Positions 36,737 to 51,000 of a DNA stretch of 64,000 bases are shown one piece after another. Numbering within the stretch: position 1 is the stretch's first letter; each line of letters begins with the position of its first letter. A program made the position numbers and the translations under genes. The notes beneath the pieces were generated by a model that did not search any database, had not been told where the DNA came from, and worked only from the letters and a program-made list of their open reading frames with translations. The stretch comes from Ridgeia piscesae. Its lineage: Eukaryota > Annelida > Polychaeta > Sabellida > Siboglinidae. The stretch lies in NCBI GenBank assembly GCA_025642075.2, contig JAODUO010000422.1:125001-189000 (forward strand), read 5' to 3'.

Positions 36737-39700
36737 TACATACATATATACATATACATACATACACACACAATTATACACTGAAAATACAAATTAATAA
36801 GTTAAACACGCGTATTAAAAAAATTAAAGAAAGTACCCATAACTGAATATTTATAATATAATTGTATCAAAACCATTATAGAAAATATTGGCAAGAAAAA
36901 AGTATATAAAAAATTGCTAAAGGCAAAACAGTTGTTTTCTTTACAGAGCAGGAATATAGGTGATGACATTGCATGACCTTGACCCTGTACGTACCTAGGT
37001 GGGGGCGGGGAGCCAGGGCACTGAGACGACCTCACTGCGGTCAGGGATCTGAAAGCCTGCGATGTTGAGCATGTCCTTCACCATGCCCCCCTTGATTGTC
37101 ATGTCCAGGGGCGAGTTGGAATGGAGGCTGAAGCACACGAGGGGTAGTCACAGGCATGAGGGCGACAGGGGTGGGGTGATTAGCACACCGTTCTTGGTAT
37201 AATAATGTGATTATTGGTTACACATGAGGACAACATTGGAAATAAGTGTACGTTTGTTTGCTTTAAAGTGTTTATCCTGGGTAATATTATATATATGCTT
37301 ATTCTTTAATTTGCTTTTGCATCTAAACTCTGTTTAATTATCATGTATATAATTTTACCAAATAAACTGAATCAATCAATCAGTCTGGTTGAATGACTAC
37401 TGTCGTCATACATTATGTCAGTCGTAAACTGCAGCCACCAACAAAGGTTACATTGGTGACTGCAGTGAAGTTTGTACAGAACGAATGAACTCACAGACAT
37501 TTGTTTGACGTAGGTGACATAACTTGCACCAACTGTAGATGACACACAGGACACTGCAGACAACTGCACATATCTGTGTCATTAACAGACTCTGTCCTGG
37601 GAGATATGTTGACACTGATCTGGAGAGATGTTGACACTGACTTGGCAGAGATGTAGACACTGACCTGTCAGAGATGTAGACACTGACCTGTCAGAGATGT
37701 TGACACTGACCTGTCAGAGATGTAGACACTGACCTGTCAGAGATGTTGACACTGACCTGTCAGAGATGTTGACACTGACCTGTCAGAGATGTTGACACTG
37801 ACCTGTCAGAGATGTTGACACTGACCTGTCAGAGATGTTGACACTGACCTGTCAGAGATGTTGACACTGACCTGGCAGAGATGTTGACACTGACCTGGGT
37901 GAGATGTTGACACTGACCTGGCAGAGATGTTGACACTGACCTGGGTGAGATGTTGACACTGACCTGGGTGAGATGTTGACACTGACCTGGGTGAGATGTT
38001 GACACTGACCTGGGTGAGATGTTGACACTGACCTGGGTAAGATGTTGACGCTGACCTGGGTGAGATGTTGACAATGACCTGGCAGAGATGTTGACGCTGA
38101 CCTGGGTGAGATGTTGACAATGACCTGACAGAGATGTTGACGCTGACCTGGGTGAGATGTTGACACTGACCTGGGTGAGATGTTGACCTCGATGATCCAG
38201 GGTTTGAGTGTCTCATCAAGGAAGACATCAAAGCCGAAGAGTTCGTGGCAGGAGTAGCGTCGCCGCACGTTGCTCTTCACCAGACTGTTGATGAACGTCT
38301 CGGAGCTGACAGCGACAAACTCGTCAATTAATATTCACAGTATATAACGTATGGACAATGTGACTAATTTACAAGAAAAATGCTGAGCCTTTGCACTGTC
38401 AATGAGCAGTTGTCAATAGGTGGTTCCTAGGAGATGACTATTTTACATAAAACCATCTTATTCATTTTTGTTCTACATTTCTCAAATGCACAATGCACAT
38501 TTGTTGTGAATGGAAATACAAGTTAGTTATAACGATTACCTTGACTGTCCTTGTCTCACCTGATCACTGTCTTAAGGATTATGTCTTTGATGTTCTCCCA
38601 GATGGCGGTGGTGTTGATGCCGTACTTCTTGAGGTAGCCCCACAGTGCCTTCAGGGCCCTGGCACAGAAACATGGGTGCACTTGGAGGTACAGGCTAATC
38701 ATCCTATTTATATCTTGCAAAATGTTTTGTCAAAATGAACACATCCAAATTAATTCACGATCCTTTTCATGGTAGACTGAATGTATAAAATTATCCCAAT
38801 CCTGGCATAGTGCAGACATTTATTGTTTGAAATCAAACTGGTCTCAGTTACTTGGTTTGTAATAAACTGTTGATATATTATTATAGATAAAATTAACTTC
38901 GTTGAGACGTAAATGTGTAACAGTAATAACAGCAACAGTTACTGGTAACATAAATCCGTTGTCCCATTGCTGTGGTTGCACCTTTCTAAGATATAAGTCA
39001 CTGACTGACAAACAACGTGCCGCCACATCATCCCTCTACTTATGTCCCTGGCATACGTTCTCATCAGCCCACCACTTATGTCCCTGGCATACGTTCTCAT
39101 CAACCCACCACTTATGTCCCTGGCACACGTTCTCATCAACCCTCTACTTATGTCCCTGGCACACGTTCTCATCAACCCTCTACTTATGTCCCTGGCACAC
39201 GTTCTCATCAACCCTCTACTTATGTCCCTGGCACACGTTCTCATCAACCCTCTACTTATGTCCCTGGCACACATTCTCATCAACCCTCTACTTATGTCCC
39301 TGGCACACGTTCTCATCAACCCACCACTTATGTCCCTGGCATCCATTCTCATCAACCCTCTACTTATGTCCCTGGCACATGTTCTCATCAACCCACCACT
39401 TATGTCCCTGGCATACGTTCTCATCAGCCCTCTACTTATGTCCCTGGCACATGTTCTCATCAACCCACCACTTATGTCCCTGGCACACATTCTCATCAAC
39501 CCTCTACTTATGTCCCTGGCACATGTTCTCATCAACCCACCACTTATGTCCCTGGCACACGTTCTCATCAACCCTCTACTTATGTCCCTGGCACACGTTC
39601 TCATCAACCCACCACTTATGTCCCTGGCACACGATCTCATCAACCCACCACTTATGTCCCTGGCACACGTTCTCATCAACCCACCACTTATGTCCCTGGC

Positions 39701-42020
39701 ACACGTTCTCATCAACCCACCACTTATGTCCCTGGCACATGTTCTCATCAACCCACCACTTATGTCCCTGGCACACGTTCTCATCAACCCACCACTTATG
39801 TCCCTGGCACACGTTCTCATCAACCCACCACTTATGTCCCTGGCACACGTTCTCATCAACCCACCACTTATGTCCCTGGCACACGTTCTCATCAACCCAC
39901 CACTTATGTCCCTGGCACACGTTCTCATCAACCCACCACTTATGTCCCTGGCACACGTTCTCATCAACCCACCACTTATGTCCCTGACACAAGTTCTCAT
40001 CAACCCACCACTTATGTCCCTGGCAAACGTTCTCATCAACCCACCACTTATGTCCCTGGCACACGTTCTCATCAACCCACCACTTATGTCCCTGACACAA
40101 GTTCTCATCAACCCACCACTTATGTCCCTGACACAAGTTCTCATCAACCCACCACTTATGTCCCTGACACAAGTTCTCATCAACCCACCACTTATGTCCC
40201 TGGCACACGTTCTCATTAACCCACCACTTATGTCCCTGGCACACGTTCTCATCAACCCACCACTTATGTCCCTGGCACACATTCTCGTCGTCGTTCTGCT
40301 TGTACCCATCGTTGCGCTTGTTGATGCTGTAGTTGGTCAGGTGCATGTAGCGGTTGCTCAGAGTCTTTGTGGAGTACGAGTATCTGAAGCAGGCTTACAT
40401 CAGTTAGAAACAACTAAACAGTTTCTTCTCACTTTAGTGTCACAATACCATGCTTCTGCAATTACAATTACTGTCTATTTTGTTGTCATTCTCAGTCAAG
40501 GTGTTTGTTCAGGTTTGCTAGTAAGAACTGTAATTGTTTAACTAATAAACTGCTTCATGCAGATACATTTCACAGTTGACAAACTCAAACTACTTTAGAA
40601 GTTAGACAGCTAGGAAGAGTTCTGATGAAACATAGTAGATACTGTCTTATTTTACAGACTTTTACACAAAACTTCAACCCTAAAAGTTGCAAGGGTAAAT
40701 ATATTCTACACCCTATCACCCCGTTGGACCTTACTTGCATGAGGCGAATCTGACGAGGCCGTCGTCATACAGGTAGATCCTGAGTGGGTCGTAGGAGGTG
40801 ATGTACACGTAGAGACGAAGGTCAAACTTGCTGCCGTTGATGAGGTAGGGTCGAGACAGGTACCTGTGAGCACAGGGCAGGCTCTCACACAACGCTCGAG
40901 TAGAGCAACATTAGATCAATTACACATCAATAATAATTTTGTATGGTGTATGAATTCAGTGACCAATTTCTTTTTGACACTTTACATAAAAGTTTATTTA
41001 GGTTACTGGTATTTACGTATTTATGTAAAAATAAAAAATTATAAATTTTAAATTAATAAATTTATTAAAAAATTATTTTGTGGTTGACCTGTTCGTTGTG
41101 TTGAATGATGTGTGGACATTTTATGGGCAAACATTTGTTTATTTATTTATTTAGAGCAACACTATGTCTCGACCTTAATTATATACCGGGTAGGGTTCTT
41201 TACAAACTAATGTTCAAAGAGACTTTATATGACTGGTGACAACCCATGGTGGCAGAATAAACAGTGACTCTGGATTTCACAAAGTTTAGAACAAACAGAC
41301 ACTGATTTTGTGGGTCAATTTGATTTAGTCACCATAACGGCTGGTCTGTACAGGTCATATTTTTGCAGCTATCAACACATTTTGTCTTGAAAAAAAGTGA
41401 AATCACTGTACAAGGTGTAATTTGTTTTCCAATTTCCCACCACTGCCTGCGTGCACATGTGTGTTACACTAAGTGTGCGAATATAAACATGCACAGATCC
41501 TTGTGTGCACCGGTCCCTACCTCTGCACAATCACCTGCCGCCGTTTTGGAATCTGATTCCATTTGTGAACAACACGGATTCCAATTCCTCTCGCAGATGC
41601 TGGCTGGAAACATCACAGATCATAAAACAGCTCTTAGTCACAGTTAATTTGGTTTTGTCAAACATATTTAAAATACCATATACAAAGCTGGAGTATATTA
41701 TTTGCCTTTGGTGGATTTCAGCATTATCAAAACAACCAGGCAATGTATTTTCCCAGCAACTGCAACATTCAATCGCATAAGAATTCTAAATATTTGTATG
41801 TAAGATTTCAGGAAAATGTTCTATGATGAGGTGTGATATTTTAGACACTTAAAACACCACCCCTCACATCAGCTCAGACATCACCACAACCCGTTCACTA
41901 CCTCATGCCAAGCTGACTAGTAAATGCCTACCATCAACACTGTGTAGGTGTATGATGAAAACTGACCTATCATCACATGTGATGTCTGTTATATATTATG
42001 TATTTTGTAGTATGTATATA

Positions 42021-42080
<60 letters not shown>

Positions 42081-45000
42081 AAATATATATTGTATATTTA
42101 CTCATGTAAGGCAATTCTACTTGTTGGGGTCCTGGGGATTCAATGAGATATTGCATGTGCACTCATCACAAATGTGAACTGTGAAAATATACATAGACCC
42201 ATGTCTCATTTATACCACACACTTTAGATCCCAGGTTTGTGGTTGGATAAACGAAATGTGCGGATTGTGGATTATTGAAGTGGTTCCCACACAAACCATT
42301 TGGATCACAAAACAACCGGATTATTGAAGACCAGAAAACAAGACACGACTGTGTGTATGATACATGAATAATAATAATAAAATAAGTTAAAATAAAAAAT
42401 AAAGTGTTGGAAGATGTTTCCCCACAAACAGACATCAATACAAGTGGAATACTAGATGCTGATTGGTTGAACTGACCGGCTTGATGATCCACTTGTGTCG
42501 ATTGCCGCCCTCGTCCCACGCTCGCTTCAACAACTTCGCATCAATCGGCAGCACAAATGTCTGCGGGAAGAAGTTGAACTCCCTCTTCCCATAATGCACC
42601 TGCATGCGGGAGAGGTTGCGCCAGAGTCGATCCTTCCTTCCCATCTGGAAGGATCCGGGGAAGTGGTTCACCTGCGGAGGGAGAGGGATGATTAGGAACC
42701 ACTACTAGAGGAATTCAAAGTTCTCCCGGGATAACTCACTGTGTACACGTAAGCATACAACACACATTACTCTCAGCAGATAAAGAGATAACTCACTGTG
42801 TACACGTACACGTACAACACACATTACTCTCAGCAGATAAAGAGATAACTCACTGTGTACACGTACACATACAACACACATGACTCTCAGCAGATAAAGA
42901 GATAACTCACTGTGTACACGTACACATACAACACACATGACTCTCAGCAGATAAAGAGATAACTCACTGTGTACACGTACACATACAACACACATGACTC
43001 TCAGCAGATAAAGAGATAACTCACTGTGTACACGTACACGTACAACACACATTACTCTCAGCAGATAAAGAGATAACTCACTGTGTACACGTACACGTAC
43101 AACACACTACTCTCAAGATAAAGAGATAACTCACTGTGTACACGTACAAACAACAACATGACTCACAGAAAGAGATAACTCACTGTGTACACGTACACAT
43201 ACAACACACATGACTCTCAGCAGATAAAGAGATAACTCACTGTGTACACGTACACATACAACACACATTACTCTCAGCAGATAAAGAGATAACTCACTGT
43301 GTACACGTACACGTACAACACACATTACTCTCAGCAGATAAAGAGATAACTCACTGTGTACACGTACACGTACAACACACATTACTCTCAGCAGATAAAG
43401 AGATAACTCACTGTGTACACGTACACGTACAACACACATGACTCTCAGCAGATAAAGAGATAACTCACTGTGTACACGTACACGTACAACACACATTACT
43501 CTCAGCAGATAAAGAGATAACTCACTGTGTACACGTACACGTACAACACACATTACTCTCAGCAGATAAAGAGATAACTCACTGTGTACACGTACACATA
43601 CAACACACATTACTCTCAGCAGATAAAGAGATAACTCACTGTGTACACGTACACGTACAACACACATTACTCTCAGCAGATAAAGAGATAACTCACTGTG
43701 TACATGTACACGTACAACACACATTACTCTCAGCAGATAAAGAGATAACTCACTGTGTACACGTACACGTACAACACACATGACTCTCAGCAGATAAAGA
43801 GATAACTCACTGTGTACACGTACACGTACAACACACATTACTCTCAGCAGATAAAGAGATAACTCACTGTGTACACGTACACGTACAACACACATGACTC
43901 TCAGCAGATAAAGAGATAACTCACTGTGTACACGTACACGTACAACACACATTACTCTCAGCAGATAAAGAGATAACTCACTGTGTACACGTACACGTAC
44001 AACACACATTACTCTCAGCAGATAAAGAGATAACTCACTGTGTACACGTACACGTACAACACACATGACTCTCAGCAGATAAAGAGATAACTCACTGTGT
44101 ACATGTACACGTACAACACACATTACTCTCAGCAGATAAAGAGATAACTCACTGTGTACACGTACACGTACACACACATTACTCTCAGCAGATAAAGAGA
44201 TAACTCACTGTGTACACGTACACGTACAACACACATGACTCTCAGCAAAGAGAAACTCACTGTGTACTACACATACACACATTACTCTCAGCAGATAAAG
44301 AGATAACTCACTGTGTACATGTACACATACAACACACATGACTCTCAGCAGATAAAGAGATAACTCACTGTGTACACGTACACGTACAACACACATTACT
44401 CTCAGCAGATAAAGAGATAACTCACTGTGTACACGTACACATACAACACACATTACTCTCAGCAGATAAAGAGATAACTCACTGTGTACACGTACACGTA
44501 CAACACACATTACTCTCAGCAGATAAAGAGATAACTCACTGTGTACACGTACACATTATTCTCAGCAAGTAAAGAGATCAAGCGAAAGAAGAAGGAACCA
44601 TCTCATGTTGTAACTTGTTCCTACACACACTTGCAATATGCTATGCGCCTTCCACTACTCATATATACAGTATACCTGATACTCCAAGCTTATACTCCAT
44701 AGTGTGCACCTTCTGATACTCACACTACATGCATTATGATACTCCAACAACACATCTTTAAATACTCTCACTAAACACCTAAGTTCTGATGCTCCCATGA
44801 TATGCACCTTTTGATAGTCTTTTTACTCACCTGATACCCTCACTACACACATTCTGATACTCTCTCTACATGCCTAACAATACTCTCTACACACCTCCTG
44901 ATACTCTCTACACACATAAGCATACTTGTCAACACACCTTCTGATACTCGCGGATGGCCTTGAAGCCCTGGGCCTTCATGTGTTTCCCGAAGTAGCCGAT

Positions 45001-48000
45001 CCAGTCGTAGCTGCCTGCAATGACAAGTGGGGACAACAAGTGAGGACAACAAGTGGGGACAACAAGTGAGGACAACAAGTGAGGACAACAAGCGAGGACA
45101 ACAAGTGGGGACAACAAGTGAGGACAACAAGTGGGGACAACAAGTGAGGACAACAAGTGAGGACAACAAGTGAGGACAACAAGTGAGGACAACAAGTGGC
45201 GACAACAAGTGAGGACAACAAGCGAGGACAACAAGTGGGGACAACAAGTGAGGACAACAAGCGAGGACAACAAGTGGGGACAACAAGTGGGGACAACAAG
45301 TGGGGACAACAAGTGGGGACAACAAGTGAGGACAACAAGTGAGGACAACAAGTGAGGACAACAAGTGGGGACAACAAGCGAGGCCAACAAGCTGGGGACA
45401 ACAAGCTGAGGACACAAGCAGGACAACAAGTACAACAACCTGAGACAACAAGCATTTGGACAACAATCTGATGGGACCAAGTGGGGACTTCATGTGTTTC
45501 AACAAGTAGGACCCAAAGTGAGGCCAACAATGAAAAAAGTGGGGACAACAAGTGAGGACAACAAGTGGGGACAACAAGTGAGGACAACAAGTGGGGACAA
45601 CAAGCGAGGACAACAAGTGGGGACAACAAGTGAGGACAACAAGTGGGGACAACAAGTGGGGACAACAAGTGAGGACAACAAGTGAGGACAACAAGTGGGG
45701 ACAACAAGTGAGGACAACAAGTGAGGACAACAAGTGGGGACAACAAGTGGGGACAACAAGTGAGGACAACAAGTGGGGACAACAAGTGGGGACAACAAGT
45801 GGGGACAACAAGTGAGGACAACAAGTGAGGACAACAAGTGAGGACAACAAGTGGGACAACAAGTGAGGACAACAAGTGAGGACAACAAGTGGGGACAACA
45901 AGTGAGGACAACAAGTGGGACAACAAGTGGGGACAACAAGTGGGGACAACAAGTGGGGACAACAAGTGGGGACAACAAGTGGGGACAACAAGTGGGGACA
46001 ACAAGTGGGGACAACAAGTGAGGACAACAAGTGAGGACAACAAGTGAGGACAAGTGAGGACAACAAGTGAGGACAAGTGAGGACAACAAGTGGGGACAAC
46101 AAGTGGGGACAACAAGTGAGGACAACAAGTGGGGACAAGTGAGAACAACAAGTGGGGACAACAAGTGAGGACAACAAGTGAGGACAACAAGTGAGGACAA
46201 CAAGTGGGGACAACAAGTGGGACAACAAGTGGGACAACAAGTGGGGACAACAAGTGAGGACAACAAGTGAGGACAACAAGTGGGGACAACAAGTGGGGAC
46301 AACAAGTGAGGACAACAAGTGGGGACAACAAGTGAGGACAACAAGTGGGACAACAAGTGGGGACAACAAGTGAGGACAACAAGTGAAGACTACAAGTGAG
46401 GACAACAAGTGGGGACAACAAGTGAGGACAACAAGTGGGGACAACAAGTGGGACAACAAGTGAGGACAACAAGTGAGGAGAACAAGTGAGGACAAGTGGG
46501 GACAACAAGTGAGGACAACAAGTGAGGACAACAAGTGAGGACAACAAGTGAAGACTACAAGGACAACAAGTGGGGACAACAAGTGGGGACAACAAGTGGG
46601 GACAACAAGTGGGGACAACAAGTGAGGACAACAAGTGAGGACAACAAGTGAGGACAACAAGTGAGGACAACAAGTGAGCGACAACAAGTGGGGACAACAA
46701 GTGGGGACAACAAGTGAGGACAACAAGTGGGGACAACAAGTGAGGACAACAAGTGGGGACAACAAGTGGGGACAACAAGTGAGAACAACAAGTGGGGACA
46801 ACATGCGGGGACAAGTGAAGACTACAAGTGAGGACAACAAGTGGGGACCACAAGTGGGGACAACAAGTGGGGACAACAAGTGAGGACAACAAGTGAGGAC
46901 AACAAGTGGGGACAACAAGTGAGGACAACAAGTGGGGACAACAAGTGGGGACAACAAGTGAGGACAACAAGTGAGGACAACAAGTGGGGACAACAAGTGA
47001 GGACAACAAGTGAGGACAAGTGAGGACAACAAGTGAGGACAACAAGTTGGGACAACAAGTGGGGACAACAAGTGAGGACAACAAGTGGGGACAACAAGTG
47101 GGGACAACAAGTGAGGACAACAAGTGAGGACAACAAGTGAGGCAGGTAGATTAATCACAATCCAAAGTCATGAAAAGAGCAGAAGGAAACTACAGTGCAC
47201 TGACACAAACCACACACAAGTCACAACCTCCATCACCATGCATGCATTCCTAGACACATAGTGACTCACGTCGTGTGATCTTGAAGTGTGACCGCGCTAT
47301 ACACTGCTTCACCACGTTGGGAGTGATGGGACTCAGCCGCCACTTCAACATGCGCCGAATCTCCCATGGCAACGACTCCACTGTAACCATGGCAACAACA
47401 ACTTTAGAGTAATTTGTTACCAATGCTGTCGAGTTTCTACTTGGCTTCCTGAATTACAACTTTTTTGTTTGTTTCTGTTACGAGGCACATTTTTGGGAAC
47501 GTGAACTAAAACAAATATGATGGAATGACAGATAGCTAGGCAATAGCTATGTGCTTATTAGCACTAGTTGCCAGGCAACACATTGCATACTAGAAACATT
47601 TTGTCACCACTCTTACCTACATGGTGTGCCATGACAACAACAAAATTTAATTTAACATGTATGCAACAAGTGTATACAATCACAACTTTTTGTTATTTAA
47701 TTAAGACTATTGGTAAATGTAGTCAATTGACATATTTCCCTTTCAAACAACTACATTGCATCTAAGATGGGTTTATCCAAGGGAATAACAATTCCTCATC
47801 CAGATTGGTCAACATCAAGCTGTCTTATGCAGTGCCAGCTGGTGAACAAACAAGGTGAAATCGGCTGCCCTCTGGTGGATCATCAGGACCAAATCTTCTG
47901 ACGTACCATAATTGACATATCATAGTAAATTCTGAAGAATGTTTACCTTTCTGTCCGTCGAGGACAAAGTTAATCGTTGGCGGAACATACGGGAAGAGAC

Positions 48001-51000
48001 TTGGCATGAGCGCCACCTGGAGTTCAGAGTCAGATGAAATGGTTGACACTGCTGACAGCGCCCTGACTCGTGTCGGTGACACAGTGACAGAACGTGACGT
48101 ATGGTCCGGTGATGCTGTCGCGCTACTGGCGCGACTGTGCAGTGACAGGCCAAGCATACGCTTGGTTGCAGTGTGAAGACGAGCCTTTGTGGTGCTGCCC
48201 TCTGCTGGGCCGATGTCTGAGTCATCTGGAAATTTTTATTTAATTCATTTTATAATGGTGCGATTTGTGATGACAGAAATGATACACTATAAGTGATGTT
48301 GTCATGATTGTGACAATATTGGTTTGACAATTTCTTTGTTACAATGTCTTTGGTTGGATGTTGTTGTGACAATGTTGATGTGATGACATTCATGTGACAA
48401 TGTTTTGTAATGAAAGCTTAATTAAAATAGCCTACAAAATAGATTTTTGAGGACCAAGAAAAAGATGAAGACCACGAAAAAAATTAAGCGATCAATGTGG
48501 CAAGACACTAGACTCCTGTTGCTAACAACAGAATGGTGTGTCTAGTAGGTGCAGGCCCGTGTCACCCAGGACAGTGAAGGGTCAGACAGCGGGTGTCACC
48601 CAGGACAGTGAAGGGTCAGACAGCGGGTGTCACCCAGGACAGTGAAGGGTCAGACAGCGGGTGTCACCCAGGACAGTGAAGGGTCAGACAGCGGGTGTCA
48701 CCCAGGACAGTGAAGGGTCAGACAGCGGGTGTCACCCAGGACAGTGAAGGGTCAGACAGCGGGTGTCACCCAGGACAGTGAAGGGTCAGACAGCGGGTGT
48801 CACCCAGGACAGTGAAGGGTCAGACAGCGGGTGTCACCCAGGACAGTGAAGGGTCAGACAGCGGGTGTCACCCAGGACAGTGAAGGGTCAGACAGCGGGT
48901 GTCACCCAGGACAGTGAAGGGTCAGACAGCGGGTGTCACCCAGGACAGTGAAGGGTCAGACAGCGGGTGTCACCCAGGACAGTGAAGGGTCAGACAGCGG
49001 GTGTCACCCAGGACAGTGAAGGGTCAGACAGCGGGTGTCACCCAGGACAGTGAAGGGTCAGACAGCGGGTGTCACCCAGGACAGTGAAGGGTCAGACAGC
49101 GGGTGTCACCCAGGACAGTGAAGGGTCAGACAGCGGGTGTCACCCAGGACAGTGAAGGGTCAGACAGCGGGTGTCACCCAGGACAGTGAAGGGTCAGACA
49201 GCGGGTGTCACCCAGGACAGTGAAGGGTCAGACAGCGGGTGTCACCCAGGACAGTGAAGGGTCAGACAGCGGGTGTCACCCAGGACAGTGAAGGGTCAGA
49301 CAGCGGGTGTCACCCAGGACAGTGAAGGGTCAGACAGCGGGTGTCACCCAGGACAGTGAAGGGTCAGACAGCGGGTGTCACCCAGGACAGTGAAGGGTCA
49401 GACAGCGGGTGTCACCCAGGACAGTGAAGGGTCAGACAGCGGGGTGTCACCCAGGACAGGGAAGGGTCAGACAGCGGGGTGTCACCCAGGACAGGGAAGG
49501 GTCAGACAGCGGGGTGTCACCCAGGACAGGGAAGGGTCAGACAGCGGGTGTCACCCAGGACAGGGAAGGGTCAGACAGCGGGGTGTCACCCAGGACAGGG
49601 AAGGGTCAGACAGCGGGTGTCACCCAGGACAGGGAAGGGTCAGACAGCGGGGTGTCACCCAGGACAGGGAAGGGTCAGACAGCGGGGTGTCACCCAGGAC
49701 AGGGAAGGGTCAGACAGCTGGTGTCACCCAGGACAGGGAAGGGTCAGACAGCGGGTGTCACCCAGGACAGGGAAGGGTCAGACAGCGGGTGTCACCCAGG
49801 ACAGGGAAGGGTCAGACAGCGGGGTGTCACCCAGGACAGGGAAGGGTCAGACAGCGGGTGTCACCCAGGACAGGGAAGGGTCAGACAGCGGGTGTCACCC
49901 AGGACAGGGAAGGGTCAGACAGCGGGTGTCACCCAGGACAGTGAAGGGTCAGACAGCGGGTGTCACCCAGGACAGTGAAGGGTCAGACAGCGGGGTGTCA
50001 CCCAGGACAGGGAAGGGTCAGACAGCGGGGTGTCACCCAGGACAGGGAAGGGTCAGACAGCGGGGTGTCACCCAGGACAGGGAAGGGTCAGACAGCGGGT
50101 GTCACCCAGGACAGGGAAGGGTCAGACAGCGGGTGTCACCCAGGACAGGGAAGGGTCAGACAGCGGGGTGTCACCCAGGACAGGGAAGGGTCAGACAGCT
50201 GGTGTCACCCAGGACAGGGAAGGGTCAGACAGTGGGGTGTCACCCAGGACAGGGAAGGGTCAGACAGTGGGGTGTCACCCAGGACAGGGAAGGGTCAGAC
50301 AGCGGGTGTCACCCAGGACAGGGAAGGGTCAGACAGCGGGTGTCACCCAGGACAGTGAAGGGTCAGACAGCGGGGTGTCACCCAGGACAGGGAAGGGTCA
50401 GACAGCGGGGTGTCATCCAGGACAGGGAAGGGTCAGACAGCGGGTGTCACCCAGGACAGTGAAGGGTCAGACAGCGGGGTGTCACCCAGGACAGGGAAGG
50501 GTCAGACAGCGGGTGTCACCCAGGACAGGGAAGGGTCAGGCAGCGGATGTCACCCAGGACAGTGAAGGGTCAGACAGCGGGGTGTCACCCAGGACAGTGA
50601 AGGGTCAGACAGTGGGGTGTCACCCAGGACAGGGAAGGGTCAGACAGTGGGGTGTCACCCAGGACAGGGAAGGGTCAGACAGCGGGTGTCACCCAGGACA
50701 GTGAAGGGTCAGACAGCGGGGTGTCACCCAGGACAGGGAAGGGTCAGACAGCGGGTGTCACCCAGGACAGGGAAGGGTCAGACAGCGGGTGTCACCCAGG
50801 ACAGGGAAGGGTCAGACAGCGGAGTGTCACCCAGGACAGGGAAGGGTCAGACAGCGGGTGTCACCCAGGACAGGGAAGGGTCAGACAGCGGGGTGTCATC
50901 CAGGACAGGGAAGGGTCAGACAGCGGGGTGTCATCCAGGACAGGGAAGGGTCAGAGAGCGGGTGTCACCCAGGACAGTGAAGGGTCAGGCAGAGGGGTGT

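Noticed and set aside
44843..47158. 771-residue Cys/Leu/Val-rich protein
   Set aside because: Read-through of the 13-bp array. The real exon at 44938-45014 lies within it in a different, spliced context.
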